Below are positions 26,197-36,982 of a stretch of 64,000 nt of DNA, one piece after another. Position numbers and translations under genes: made by a program. Under the pieces are notes generated by a model, which was not told where the DNA came from, did not search any database, and saw nothing but the letters and a program-made list of their open reading frames with translations. The number at the start of each line of letters is the position of its first letter. Within the stretch, counting starts at the first letter, position 1. Source of the stretch: Gammaproteobacteria bacterium HGW-Gammaproteobacteria-11 (lineage in GTDB: Bacteria; Pseudomonadota; Gammaproteobacteria; Pseudomonadales; Pseudomonadaceae); NCBI GenBank assembly GCA_002840055.1, contig PGZJ01000002.1, forward strand, positions 310,001 through 374,000, written 5' to 3'.

Positions 26197-26493
26197 ATGA
26201 CCAAACAAGAGCGCATCGAGCTTGAAGCCGCCGCCTTTCGTAACCTGCTGGTGCACCTCAGCAGTCGCAAGGATGTCCAGAATATCGATCTCATGACCCT
26301 GGCCGGTTTCTGTCGCAACTGCCTGGCGAAATGGTACAAGAGCGCGGCCGACGACATGGAGATCGAGCTGAGCCTGGAGCAGGCTCGCGAAGCCATTTAC
26401 GGCATGCCCTACAGCGAATGGAAAAGCAAATACCAGAAGGAAGCCACACCGGCACAACAGGCCGCCTTCGACAAATCCCAGAAACAGGACTGA
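26197..26493 (+). CDS. DUF1244 family protein
   Basis: A 98-aa protein with the family's hallmark GFCRNCLAKWY (residues 36-46; paired cysteines may bind metal) and IYGMPYSEWKSKYQ. ATG 26197 has CGGAG 8 bases upstream. No function is proven. It follows folX by 80 bases and stands 2 bases before the HopJ-family gene, so it belongs to the tail of the pterin operon. Confidence 0.88.
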   Translation: MTKQERIELEAAAFRNLLVHLSSRKDVQNIDLMTLAGFCRNCLAKWYKSAADDMEIELSLEQAREAIYGMPYSEWKSKYQKEATPAQQAAFDKSQKQD

Positions 26494-26495
26494 CC

Positions 26496-26831
26496 ATGCC
26501 CATGCCCGCCTTTCTTGCCGCCCTTGAGCGCGGAGAGATTCGCTTTGCCGACACCCTGAGCCTGATAGATGACCTTTACCATTATCAGCCCAGCGCCTTT
26601 GACAATGGTCAGGTGCACAACAGTGCAGAACAGAATCAGGGCTCGTGCAAGGTACTGGCCATGGCCATCGACCAGGGCTTGAGCGACCAACAGGCACTGC
26701 AATGCTTTGCCGAGCATTATCAATCCGTACTGGACAACCCGGATGGTAGCGACCACGCCAATATTCGCGCACTGATGATCACCGGCCTGGCCGGCGTGCG
26801 CTTTGCTTCAACACCACTGGTACGTCGCTGA
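26496..26831 (+). CDS. HopJ-family small protein
   Basis: A 111-aa protein of the family named after the P. syringae HopJ effector. DTLSLIDDLYHYQPSAFDNG and HNSAEQNQGSCKVLAMA are the conserved parts. The family is widespread in non-pathogens, and there is no type III secretion locus here, so a housekeeping role is more likely than an effector role. It overlaps the RDD gene by 1 base and sits 2 bases after DUF1244, which marks a tight three-gene unit. Confidence 0.85.
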   Translation: MPMPAFLAALERGEIRFADTLSLIDDLYHYQPSAFDNGQVHNSAEQNQGSCKVLAMAIDQGLSDQQALQCFAEHYQSVLDNPDGSDHANIRALMITGLAGVRFASTPLVRR

Positions 26832-27325
26832 TGGCCGTGAGCATGCTGGAACCTGCCGGCAGTTTCCCGGCCGCTGGTCTGGGTCGACGACTGGCCAGCG
26901 CCTTTTATGATATGTGGCTGTGCCTGGCACTGATGATGACCCTGACGCTGATCTACCAACAGGGCATCCTGCGCCTGATATACGGCAGTGAGGCGCTGAA
27001 AACGCTGTCGGACGCCGGCGCCCTGGACCGCGACCCGATTCTCAGTCTGATCCTGCTGGCCGGCCTGCTTGGCTTCTTCGGTTTGTTCTGGAGCAAAAAG
27101 GGTCAAACCCTGGGCATGCAGGTCTGGCGCGTCAGACTGCAGCAACCCGACGGGCGCTCAATCAGCTTGCGTCAGGCGCTGATTCGTTTTGTCGTGGCTG
27201 TTCCAGCCTGGCTATGTGGTGGGCTGGGCATTATCTGGATTTTCTTCGATGCGAAGTCACGCAGCTGGCAGGACATTGCCAGCGGTACGCAACTGGTAAC
27301 GCTGCCCAAGGGTACGTTCAAGTAG
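26831..27325 (+). CDS. RDD family membrane protein
   Basis: A 164-aa inner-membrane protein with three predicted helices (about residues 28-50, 68-86, 120-142). The name-giving region GLGRRLASAFYDMWLC stands at the start, with the Arg-Asp pattern, and SKKGQTLGMQVWRVRL follows the second helix. RDD proteins have been linked to ion exchange or membrane-protein insertion, but not reliably. It ends 20 bases from convergent lptG. It overlaps the HopJ gene by 1 base. Confidence 0.87.
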   Translation: MAVSMLEPAGSFPAAGLGRRLASAFYDMWLCLALMMTLTLIYQQGILRLIYGSEALKTLSDAGALDRDPILSLILLAGLLGFFGLFWSKKGQTLGMQVWRVRLQQPDGRSISLRQALIRFVVAVPAWLCGGLGIIWIFFDAKSRSWQDIASGTQLVTLPKGTFK

Positions 27326-27345
27326 CTCGCTCCAGACTCGACGCA

Positions 27346-28407
27346 TCAACCCGCGCGCCGCATCAACACGGCACCCATGACAAATAACAGGGCAATGGGT
27401 AGCAGCACTGCGATCAGCGGTGAAAAACCGAAGACCAGGCTGGACGGCCCGAGCAGATCCTGCAGTATCCGAAAGCTGAAGCCGACCAGTACCCCGGTAA
27501 AGACGCGCTGACCCAGGGTCACCGATCTGAGCGGACCAAAGACAAAGGAAATGGCTACAAACACCAGGGCCATGGTGGCCAGAGGTTGCAGCATCTTTTT
27601 CCAGAACGCCAGCCAATAGGGACTGTTGTTCAACCCCTGCTCGGCAAGATACTGCTGGTACTGCCAGATACCCTTGAGCGGCAGCACATCCGGGTCCAAC
27701 ACGACGACCTTGAGCAGTTCCGAGGACAACAGAATTTCCCAGCGCTGCTGGTGCAGTTGTTCGATCTGACTGTGACCGTTCTCCAGGAAAGCCGTGGTCT
27801 CAACATCTTCCATCAGCCAATGATCTTCCTGGACCATGGCGCGCTGGGCAAAGCTGGCTTCCAGTAAACGACGATTATCATCAAAACGGTAACGCGTGAT
27901 CCCGTGCAATACCCCATTGGGCTGCACCGCATTGATATGCAGAAAGTCGTTACCTTCACGGTGCCACAGACCCTTGGAACCGAATACCTCGCCACCACCC
28001 TGGACCATCGAGCGCCGGCTCTCAGCCAGATTCTCGCTGTAGGGCGCCACATATTCACCCAGCAGCACGCCAGCCAGCATCAATACCAGCAGTGGCTTCA
28101 TCACCGCGCCGACGATGCGCGTTACCGATACACCAGCCGCGCGCATGATGGTCAGCTCGGAATTGCTGGCCAGACTGCCAAGACCAATCAGGCAACCCAC
28201 CAACGCGGCCAACGGCAGCATGTCGTAGAGCCTGCGCGGCAGAGTCAGAAGCGTATAACTCAAGGCATCGAGGGCGCCATAATTACCCTCCACGTCATCC
28301 AGCTCGTTGATAAAGGCGAACAGCAGATCCAGCCCGAGAATGATCAGCGCCACAATCAGAATGCTCAGCAATACGCTATTGCCGATATAGCGATCAAGCC
28401 GACGCAT
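27346..28407 (-). CDS. lptG: LPS export permease LptG
   Basis: A 353-aa permease of the LptB2FG transporter that extracts LPS from the inner membrane. Three N-terminal and three C-terminal helices surround a periplasmic beta-jellyroll domain (about 130-270). MRRLDRYIGNSVLLSIL is the typical start. ATG 28407 has GGAGG just upstream. It overlaps lptF by 14 bases, so the two are co-translated. The order lptF-lptG divergent from pepA is standard in gammaproteobacteria. Confidence 0.95.
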   Translation of the reverse strand: MRRLDRYIGNSVLLSILIVALIILGLDLLFAFINELDDVEGNYGALDALSYTLLTLPRRLYDMLPLAALVGCLIGLGSLASNSELTIMRAAGVSVTRIVGAVMKPLLVLMLAGVLLGEYVAPYSENLAESRRSMVQGGGEVFGSKGLWHREGNDFLHINAVQPNGVLHGITRYRFDDNRRLLEASFAQRAMVQEDHWLMEDVETTAFLENGHSQIEQLHQQRWEILLSSELLKVVVLDPDVLPLKGIWQYQQYLAEQGLNNSPYWLAFWKKMLQPLATMALVFVAISFVFGPLRSVTLGQRVFTGVLVGFSFRILQDLLGPSSLVFGFSPLIAVLLPIALLFVMGAVLMRRAG

Positions 28408-29497
28408 GCTGACCTCCGGATACACGGGAAGGCGCCGTCAACGCCTTGAAGTTGAGCCCCAGCCCTATCAGCAGGAACAGCAGATGCACCCACCATAAAC
28501 CCAGTGCCGCTGGCAGCCTGCCGTTTTCCATCCAGCCACGGGCACTGATCAGCAGCGCCAGATACGCCATATACAGCATGACGGCAGGCAAGAGTTTGAG
28601 GAAACGCCCCTGACGCGGGTTGACCCTGGCCAGTGGCACGGCAAAAAAGGCCACCACAAATACCAGTAGCGGAATACTCAGGCGCCATTGCAGCTCGGCC
28701 TGCAGGCGCACATCCTGCTGCCCCAACAAGGACAGGGTCGACATGGCTTCGCGGTCGGTGACCTCGCGAGCGACTTCGGGACGCGGCAACAACACACCGT
28801 AGGTGTCGTACTGAATGATGCGGAAATCAGCCGAGCCAGGCCGGCCGTCATAACGATACCCCTGATTCAGCACCAGATAGCGACTGCCATCGGGGTTCAT
28901 CTGCTGACGGCCTGATTCCGCCACCAGCACGCCCAGGCGTGCCTCGGAGCCGCTATCAGCCCGCTCGGTGATAAACAGATCATGCAGTTCGGTGCGGTCT
29001 TCCGACAGCCCGCCCGCATAGGTCACCCGCTGACCTGACCCCAGGGACTGAAAGCGTCCAGCCGCCAGGGTGTCAAACTCGGTCATGGCATCCTGCTCAT
29101 TGAACAGTTGCTGGGTCTTGAGCACCCCGGCCGGGGCTATCCACAGGCTCAAGAATCCGACCAGCAGGGCCACCAGCAGCGCCGAACCCTGGGTATAACC
29201 CAGAATCTTGCGGTCACTCATGCCGGTAGCAGAGAGCACCGTCATCTCGCTATCAAGATAAAGCCGGCCATAGGCAAGCAGAATACCCAGGAACAGCCCC
29301 AGTGGCAGAATCAGCACCATAAAGCCCGGCAGGCGGTAGCCCATGATCAGAAACAGCACACCCGGGTCGAGTTGCCCGGCGGCGGCCTGTGCCAGGTATT
29401 TGATAAAGCGACCGCTCATGATGATCAGCAGCAGCACACCGCTGACCGCCGTCAGGGTCAACAGTACTTCGCGGCTCAGGTATCGAAACACAATCAC
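28394..29497 (-). CDS. lptF: LPS export permease LptF
   Basis: A 367-aa partner of LptG with the same six-helix plus jellyroll layout. VFRYLSREVLLTLTAVSG is the family start, and SFIPLL-like second-half helices (SIPLLVFVVAFFAVPLARV) follow the periplasmic domain. The start is GTG: codons at 29497 and 29491 are both GTG, with AAGGA about 7 bases upstream of the first. Divergent from pepA with about 150 bases between. Confidence 0.95.
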   Translation of the reverse strand: MIVFRYLSREVLLTLTAVSGVLLLIIMSGRFIKYLAQAAAGQLDPGVLFLIMGYRLPGFMVLILPLGLFLGILLAYGRLYLDSEMTVLSATGMSDRKILGYTQGSALLVALLVGFLSLWIAPAGVLKTQQLFNEQDAMTEFDTLAAGRFQSLGSGQRVTYAGGLSEDRTELHDLFITERADSGSEARLGVLVAESGRQQMNPDGSRYLVLNQGYRYDGRPGSADFRIIQYDTYGVLLPRPEVAREVTDREAMSTLSLLGQQDVRLQAELQWRLSIPLLVFVVAFFAVPLARVNPRQGRFLKLLPAVMLYMAYLALLISARGWMENGRLPAALGLWWVHLLFLLIGLGLNFKALTAPSRVSGGQHASA

Positions 29498-29600
29498 AAT
29501 AAGGTCCTTTGCTCCCGGCAGGTGAATAAGCCAGAATGCGAGTATTACGACGCTGGTTGCGGGCGCCAGGGCGAGTTCGGCACGGGCCGATCAGTTCTGA

Positions 29601-31139
<1,539 letters not shown>

Positions 31140-31140
31140 A

Positions 31141-31249
31141 CAAGCGGCTTGAAGCTATAGGCTGGAAGCTGGAAGAAAAGGACTTGTGCGGTCTTCAACA
31201 CCCTGCACCGGACCGATGCCTCCAGCTTTAAGCCTCAAGCCTTTAGCCC
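31141..31249. repeat. Facing heptamer-repeat element between pepA and holC
   Basis: The left arm (31141-31176) has GAAGCTATAGGCTGGAAGC and one more unit. The right arm (31218-31249) has CAGCTTTAAGCCTCAAGCC with partial units. The spacer is about 41 bases. It starts 2 bases after the pepA stop. Confidence 0.65.
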
Positions 31250-31269
31250 TGTGAGCAAAGCGAGCATCC

Positions 31270-31701
31270 ATGACGCGCATCGATTTCTACCTGCTCTCCA
31301 GTGACAATCCGGACACCCGTCTGGAGTATGCCTGCCGGCTGAGTCACAAGGCCTGGAGCAAGGGGCATCAGGTCTATCTGCATTGCCATGACAGTCAGCA
31401 GGCCGAGCAGCTGAACCGGCTGCTGTGGTCCTTTCGCGCCGATGCCTTTGTACCCCATGACCTGCAAAGCGAGCGCCCGCAGGGTCAGGTGGTCTGTGGT
31501 CATGGCGAGGACCCCGGCGAGCACCATGACCTGCTGATCAACCTGAGCGATACGACTCCGGTTTTTTTCAGCCGCTTCAACCGACTGGCCGAAATTGTCG
31601 TGGAGCAGGACAGTGTTCGTCTGCCAGCCAGAGAGCGCTTCCGTTTTTACCGTGAACGGGGCTATCCTCTGCAGACGCACCCAATACGGACGGCGGGATG
31701 A
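31270..31701 (+). CDS. holC: DNA polymerase III chi subunit HolC
   Basis: A 143-aa chi subunit of the clamp-loader complex, which contacts single-strand binding protein during replication. RIDFYLLSSDNPDTRLEYACRL in two parts at the start and GYPLQTH near the end fit HolC. The position between pepA and valS is the usual one in gammaproteobacteria. The following gene starts 3 bases after the stop. Confidence 0.93.
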   Translation: MTRIDFYLLSSDNPDTRLEYACRLSHKAWSKGHQVYLHCHDSQQAEQLNRLLWSFRADAFVPHDLQSERPQGQVVCGHGEDPGEHHDLLINLSDTTPVFFSRFNRLAEIVVEQDSVRLPARERFRFYRERGYPLQTHPIRTAG

Positions 31702-31704
31702 ATC

Positions 31705-32220
31705 ATGACGCAGCGCGACCCCTCAGAACCCTCACGCCTGCTTAAGGATCTTGAGTCCATCCGCACCCTGCTCGATGAGCAGGCGGAAGAGGACGCCCAG
31801 ACACCTGCGCCTCCCCAGGCACAGATGGACATTCCCCTGCTCAACGATGTGATCGCCGAGCCCCTTGCAACCGAAGCCAATCCCGGTGATGCGCAGGGCA
31901 CTGCCGTCCTGACGCCAGCAGCCGGACCCAAGCCCAACCCGTTCCTGCCCTACGATCAACTGGCCCGACTGGCCGAAGAGCGCATGCAGCTGGACCGCCT
32001 GATGGCCGGACATACCCCGCCAGCAGCAAAAACCAGCACACCGCCGCCCTACAATCCGCATACCGGTGCCCGTGAAGTGCGCATCGAGGCCCGCCTGCGG
32101 GCCGAAGCCCAGCTCATTATGCAGGATGTCATTGACGATCTGATCCCGACTATCGAAGCCGAGCTGCGCAACCGCCTGCAGGGCAAGATCGAACAGATAG
32201 TCAAGGAACAACTTAAATAG
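31705..32220 (+). CDS. Conserved hypothetical protein between holC and valS
   Basis: A 171-aa soluble protein. An acidic Pro/Ala-rich N-terminal half (residues 1-110, probably disordered) precedes a helical C-terminal segment ARLRAEAQLIMQDVIDDLIP and a Lys/Glu-rich end. There is no signal peptide or membrane helix. A protein of this kind stands at the same place in other pseudomonads, which suggests a link with HolC or the replisome, but I do not recognise a family with a known function. Confidence 0.75.
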   Translation: MTQRDPSEPSRLLKDLESIRTLLDEQAEEDAQTPAPPQAQMDIPLLNDVIAEPLATEANPGDAQGTAVLTPAAGPKPNPFLPYDQLARLAEERMQLDRLMAGHTPPAAKTSTPPPYNPHTGAREVRIEARLRAEAQLIMQDVIDDLIPTIEAELRNRLQGKIEQIVKEQLK

Positions 32221-32224
32221 CCAA

Positions 32225-32243
32225 CGGGCTGGGACTCAGCCCG
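32225..32243 (+). terminator. Short hairpin after the holC operon
   Basis: CGGGCTG (32225-32231) pairs with CAGCCCG (32237-32243) around a 5-base loop, 5 bases after the stop codon. No T-run follows; termination may be partial, with read-through to valS. Confidence 0.4.
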
Positions 32244-32253
32244 CAGCGCCCGC

Positions 32254-32259
32254 TATAAT
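32254..32259 (+). promoter_or_regulatory. TATAAT -10 element upstream of valS
   Basis: A perfect TATAAT lies 77 bases before the valS ATG. The matching -35 position is poor and falls in the hairpin loop just upstream, so this is a candidate promoter only. Confidence 0.4.
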
Positions 32260-32336
32260 GCCCGTTTTGCGATTGCCGCCCAACCACTGGGACAATGCCT
32301 GCGTCGCCTGCACACAACCGGACAGCCAAGACACCC

Positions 32337-35186
32337 ATGGACAAGACTTACCAGCCCAACGCCATCGAAACCGCCTGGTACCAGAACTGGGAGCAGAACA
32401 ACTACTTTGCTCCGCAGGGCGCAGGCGCGTCCTACACCATCGCCCTGCCACCGCCGAACGTCACCGGCAGCCTGCACATGGGCCACGGCTTCAATAACGC
32501 GATCATGGATGCGCTGATCCGTTTCCGCCGTATGCAGGGCCGCAATACCCTGTGGCAGCCGGGTACCGACCATGCCGGCATCGCCACCCAGATGGTGGTC
32601 GAGCGTCAGCTCGCCGCCCAGGGCCAGTCGCGTCATGATCTGGGTCGGGAGAAATTCCTCGAGAAGGTCTGGGAATGGAAGGAAGAGTCCGGCGGCACCA
32701 TCACCCGACAGATTCGCCGCCTGGGCAGCTCGGTGGACTGGAGTCGTGAACGCTTCACCATGGATGAAGGCCTGTCCGAGGCAGTCAAGGAAGCCTTTGT
32801 ACGCCTGCACGAGGACGGCCTGATCTACCGCGGCAAGCGCCTGGTCAACTGGGACCCGAAACTGCACACGGCGATTTCCGATCTGGAAGTGGAAAACCAC
32901 GACGAGACCGGTTCGCTATGGAATCTGCGCTACCCGCTGGCTGATGGCGCCACCACCGCCGACGGCAAGAACTATCTGATTGTTGCCACCACACGCCCGG
33001 AAACCATGCTGGGCGACAGCGCGGTCGCCGTTAACCCGGAAGATGAACGCTACCAGGCGTTGATCGGCCAGTTCGTCGAGCTGCCACTGGTCGGTCGACG
33101 CATTCCGATCGTGGGCGACGATTACTGTGATCCGGAATTCGGTACCGGTTGCGTGAAGATCACCCCGGCCCACGACTTCAACGACTACGAGGTCGGCAAG
33201 CGCCACGCCCTGCCGCTGATCAATATCCTCGACAAGGATGCGGCGATTCTTGCCCGCGCCCAGGTGTTCAACATCGATGGCAGCGTCAATGAGGCATTCG
33301 ACGCCAGCCTGCCGCCCGCCTATGCCGGACTCGACCGCTTCGAGGCGCGCAAGCGCATCGTCGCCGACTTCGAAGCCGCAGGCCTGCTGGAAAAGATCGA
33401 GCCGCACGCGCTCAAGGTACCCAAGGGCGACCGCTCCGGCGTGGTGATCGAACCCTGGCTGACCGACCAGTGGTATGTCTCGACCAAGCCGCTGGCCGAG
33501 CAGGCCATCGCTGCGGTGGAAGACGGCCGCATCCAGTTCGTGCCCAAGCAGTACGAGAACATGTATTTCAGCTGGATGCGCGATATTCAGGACTGGTGCA
33601 TCTCGCGCCAGCTGTGGTGGGGTCACCGCATTCCGGCCTGGTACGACGAAGCCGGCCAGGTCTATGTTGGCCGCGATGAAGCCGAAGTGCGCGCCAAGTA
33701 CAATCTTGGCAATGCCGTACTGCGTCAGGACGAAGACGTACTGGATACCTGGTTCAGCTCCGGCCTGTGGACTTTCTCCACCCTCGGCTGGCCGGAACAG
33801 ACCGAGGCACTGAAAACCTTCCACCCGACCGATGTGCTGGTGACCGGCTTCGATATCATCTTCTTCTGGGTCGCACGCATGATCATGCTGACCATGCATC
33901 TGATGAAGCATGACGACGGCAGCGCGCAGATCCCGTTCAAGACCGTCTATGTACATGGTCTGGTACGCGATGGTCAGGGCCAGAAGATGTCCAAGTCCAA
34001 GGGCAACGTGCTTGACCCGCTGGATATCATAGACGGCATCGATCTCGAGTCACTGGTCAAGAAACGCACCAGCGGCATGATGCAGCCGAAACTGGCGGAA
34101 AAGATCGAGAAGCAGACCCGCGCCGAATTCCCCGAGGGCATCGCCGCCTACGGCACCGACGCGCTGCGCTTCACCAACTGCTCGCTGGCCTCGACCGGCC
34201 GCGATATCAAGTTCGACATGGGTCGGGTTGAGGGCTACCGCAACTTCTGCAACAAGATCTGGAACGCTGCGCGCTATGTGATGATGCAGTGCGAAGACAA
34301 AGACTGTGGTACAGCCGGAGAACAGGTGGAGTTGACCCTGGCTGATCGCTGGATCATCTCGCAACTGCAGCGCACCGAAGCCGAAGTGACCCGTCAGCTC
34401 GAGCAGTTCCGCTTTGATCTGGCCGCCACCGCGCTGTACGAATTTATCTGGAACCAGTACTGCGATTGGTATCTGGAACTGTCCAAGCCGGTGCTCTGGG
34501 ATGAAAACGCGCCAGCCGAGCGTCAGCGTGGCACTCGACGCACCCTGGTACGGGTGCTGGAAGCCGCCCTGCGTCTGGCCCATCCCTTTATGCCCTTTAT
34601 CACCGAAGAAATCTGGCAGCGTATCGCCCCGATGGCCGGCAAAAGCGGCCCGACCATCATGCTGCAGTCCTGGCCCGAAGCCGACGACAGCCGTATCGAT
34701 GCCGCCGCCGAAGGCGACATCGAATGGCTCAAGGCATTGATCCTCGGTGTGCGTAATATTCGCGGTGAAATGAACGTGTCCCCCGGCAAGGAACTGGAAC
34801 TGCTGCTGCGCAAGGCCGGCTCTGAAGATCAGCGCCGCCTGACAGACAACGACACCTTCCTGAAGAAGCTGGCCAAACTCTCGTCTATTCGGATATTGGC
34901 CGAGGGCGAAGAAGCACCGCTGTCCGCCACCGCGCTGGTGGGTGAGCTGGAAGTACTGGTACCCATGGCCGGGCTGATCGACAAGACGGCTGAGCTGGCG
35001 CGCCTGGACAAGGAAATTGCCCGCCTGCAGGGTGAAGTTCAGCGCATTGGCGGCAAGCTGAGCAACCCCGGCTTTGTCGACAAGGCGCCACCGGCGGTGA
35101 TCGACAAGGAGCGCGCCAAGCTCGACGAAGCCGACAAGGCACTGGCCCAGCTCAGCGAACAACGCGCGCATATTGCCGGTCTTTGA
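32337..35186 (+). CDS. valS: Valyl-tRNA synthetase ValS
   Basis: A 949-aa class I synthetase that loads valine on tRNA(Val) and edits threonine. The HIGH motif reads HMGH (residues 47-50), and KMSKS is intact near residue 550. [10 protein letters not shown] belongs to the editing domain, and a C-terminal coiled-coil arm (about 880-949) clasps the tRNA. I chose ATG 32337 ([14 protein letters not shown]), the conserved start. Confidence 0.97.
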   Translation: MDKTYQPNAIETAWYQNWEQNNYFAPQGAGASYTIALPPPNVTGSLHMGHGFNNAIMDALIRFRRMQGRNTLWQPGTDHAGIATQMVVERQLAAQGQSRHDLGREKFLEKVWEWKEESGGTITRQIRRLGSSVDWSRERFTMDEGLSEAVKEAFVRLHEDGLIYRGKRLVNWDPKLHTAISDLEVENHDETGSLWNLRYPLADGATTADGKNYLIVATTRPETMLGDSAVAVNPEDERYQALIGQFVELPLVGRRIPIVGDDYCDPEFGTGCVKITPAHDFNDYEVGKRHALPLINILDKDAAILARAQVFNIDGSVNEAFDASLPPAYAGLDRFEARKRIVADFEAAGLLEKIEPHALKVPKGDRSGVVIEPWLTDQWYVSTKPLAEQAIAAVEDGRIQFVPKQYENMYFSWMRDIQDWCISRQLWWGHRIPAWYDEAGQVYVGRDEAEVRAKYNLGNAVLRQDEDVLDTWFSSGLWTFSTLGWPEQTEALKTFHPTDVLVTGFDIIFFWVARMIMLTMHLMKHDDGSAQIPFKTVYVHGLVRDGQGQKMSKSKGNVLDPLDIIDGIDLESLVKKRTSGMMQPKLAEKIEKQTRAEFPEGIAAYGTDALRFTNCSLASTGRDIKFDMGRVEGYRNFCNKIWNAARYVMMQCEDKDCGTAGEQVELTLADRWIISQLQRTEAEVTRQLEQFRFDLAATALYEFIWNQYCDWYLELSKPVLWDENAPAERQRGTRRTLVRVLEAALRLAHPFMPFITEEIWQRIAPMAGKSGPTIMLQSWPEADDSRIDAAAEGDIEWLKALILGVRNIRGEMNVSPGKELELLLRKAGSEDQRRLTDNDTFLKKLAKLSSIRILAEGEEAPLSATALVGELEVLVPMAGLIDKTAELARLDKEIARLQGEVQRIGGKLSNPGFVDKAPPAVIDKERAKLDEADKALAQLSEQRAHIAGL

Positions 35187-35242
35187 ACTGACGGCCGAGG
35201 CATTGCTCGGCCAGTCCGCCACACCAACACAGAAGAAACTGC

Positions 35243-36250
35243 ATGCCCATCGATAACAGCATCGTGCACCAGATTCACAAGAAGCCTGACGGCCAGCCCG
35301 CCAGCCTGACCCTGCGCGATGCCGAACTGCTCACCTCGGAGGCCCTGGAGCAACTGCTGGCCGGCCTGATCGAAGCCTATAACAGCAAGCCGAACAAGGC
35401 CTGGGGCTACTTTCAGGAAGAAAGCGGCGCCTACCCCTTCAGTGGCTGGTTGCAGCAGTTGATTGATCAGGAGATGGATTTCGTTGGCTTTTCCGCCAAG
35501 GCCAGCGAGCAGCTGAAGACCTTGATGGAAGCCTCCAACCTGGCACTCGGCGGACACGTGCTGTTTATCCGCTATCGCCAGGGCATGACTGCCTTCCTGA
35601 TCATCGCCCTGTTGCACCACACCGAGGGTGTCACGGTGACCGACCAACTCGATGTGGCCGCCGCGCGCCATCTGGATCTGTCCGCCCTGAATATGGCGGC
35701 GCGCATCAATCTGACCGAGTGGAAACAGAACGCCAGCTCAAAACAGTACATTTCCTTTATCCGTGGCCGCAGCGGCAAGCGCGTATCCGATTACTTCAGG
35801 GACTTTATTGGCTGTGTCGAAGGCGCCAACCCGGAGCAGGAAACCACCACGCTGCTGCAGGCCTTTCAGGACTATGTGGGCGAAGCCGACATGGAGCCGG
35901 TGGTCGTGCGCGACAAGGCCAAGGCCATGAGCGGCTACGTCAGCAGCCAGGCCAGGCAGGGTGAGCAGGTGGCCCTGGAAGAACTCTCAGGCCTGATCAA
36001 CGATGAGCAGCCACGGGCCTTCTACGACTATATCCGTAACAAGGACTATGGCCTGTCGCCGGAAATCCCCCCGGACAAACGCACCATGAGCAACTTCATG
36101 CGCTTTTATGGCAAGGCCGATGGCCTGTCGATCAGCTTTGAAGCGCACCTGCTGGGTGAACGGGTTGAATACGACGAAAGCCAGGATTCGCTGGTGATCA
36201 AGCACCCGCCCAAGGGGCTGGTGCAGCAGCTGCGAAACAAGCGCCGTTAA
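35243..36250 (+). CDS. yejK: Nucleoid-associated protein YejK (NdpA)
   Basis: A 335-aa NdpA-family DNA-binding protein of the bacterial nucleoid. The start [17 protein letters not shown] and the central [20 protein letters not shown], plus a basic C-terminal LRNKRR, fit the family. It follows valS by 56 bases on the same strand. Confidence 0.92.
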   Translation: MPIDNSIVHQIHKKPDGQPASLTLRDAELLTSEALEQLLAGLIEAYNSKPNKAWGYFQEESGAYPFSGWLQQLIDQEMDFVGFSAKASEQLKTLMEASNLALGGHVLFIRYRQGMTAFLIIALLHHTEGVTVTDQLDVAAARHLDLSALNMAARINLTEWKQNASSKQYISFIRGRSGKRVSDYFRDFIGCVEGANPEQETTTLLQAFQDYVGEADMEPVVVRDKAKAMSGYVSSQARQGEQVALEELSGLINDEQPRAFYDYIRNKDYGLSPEIPPDKRTMSNFMRFYGKADGLSISFEAHLLGERVEYDESQDSLVIKHPPKGLVQQLRNKRR

Positions 36251-36283
36251 AGCTCGGACTTGGCTAGCAGATGCTGGCAACAG

Positions 36284-36313
36284 CCTGATCTGTGCTAAAA
36301 CACGCAGATCAGG
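36284..36313. terminator. Hairpin between convergent yejK and DUF4190 genes
   Basis: CCTGATCTG (36284-36292) pairs with CAGATCAGG (36305-36313) over a 12-base loop, between two converging genes. It may serve both directions. No clear T-run. Confidence 0.45.
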
Positions 36314-36316
36314 CGC

Positions 36317-36901
36317 TCAATCGGCAAACATCTCAAGACCGATCGCAGCCATAAAACCCAAGGTTATCAATAATCCCAGATAGCCCAACAGCAGGCCGGC
36401 CAAAGCCAGACCATCACCGCCCAAGGCACCATCGCTGTCGCGGATGTTCGCCCTCGCAATGTGTCCACAGATAACCGCGATCAGCGAGCCAAAAAAAATC
36501 AAACCCGCCAGGCCGGCAATCAGGCTGATGATCGCCAGTGGCGAGGTTTTCTGTGCTGTACCAGCGACAACAGCCGGATTCGTGTCAAGCCGACCGGTCA
36601 CGGATGAGACCGGACCTGTCTGTGCAACCGGCGCCGCGGATGCCTGCACCGGCCCGCGGCGAAAACGCGACTCAACGGAAGGTGCACCAGCCACTCGCAA
36701 TACGCCATCGGTATCCTTGGCCGCTTTCAGGCACTTGATCCGTGTCGCCTGGCCGTTATTACCCATAAAGGACACCCGATCGCCCCTTACTGGTCGTACC
36801 TGACTGGTCCAGTCAGACAATACGAAGGTATAACGCGAACCGCCATCAGAGCGCACTTCACCCGGCTCCGACCCTGGCACCTTTAATACCAACCCTTCCA
36901 T
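36317..36901 (-). CDS. DUF4190-type membrane protein with an OB-like N-terminal domain
   Basis: A 194-aa protein. The first 55 residues (GLVLKVPGSEPGEV, SQVRPVRGDRVSFMG) look like a small beta-barrel of cold-shock/OB type by eye. A loose linker (60-115) leads to two membrane helices (about 120-145 and 165-188) with GHIARANIRDSDGALGG between them, the DUF4190 signature. The function is unknown. No clear operon partner; convergent with yejK. Confidence 0.7.
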   Translation of the reverse strand: MEGLVLKVPGSEPGEVRSDGGSRYTFVLSDWTSQVRPVRGDRVSFMGNNGQATRIKCLKAAKDTDGVLRVAGAPSVESRFRRGPVQASAAPVAQTGPVSSVTGRLDTNPAVVAGTAQKTSPLAIISLIAGLAGLIFFGSLIAVICGHIARANIRDSDGALGGDGLALAGLLLGYLGLLITLGFMAAIGLEMFAD

Positions 36902-36982
36902 TATTCTGATCCTTGTAGGTTCCTATTGGCATACTAATCAGCGGCGGGCAGCAAGCCAAGCGCCGGCAGCACATCGTGTCGT

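Noticed and set aside
26496-26831. Type III secretion effector HopJ
   Set aside because: Only the family name suggests it. There is no secretion locus or hrp-box-type context, and the gene is in a housekeeping operon.
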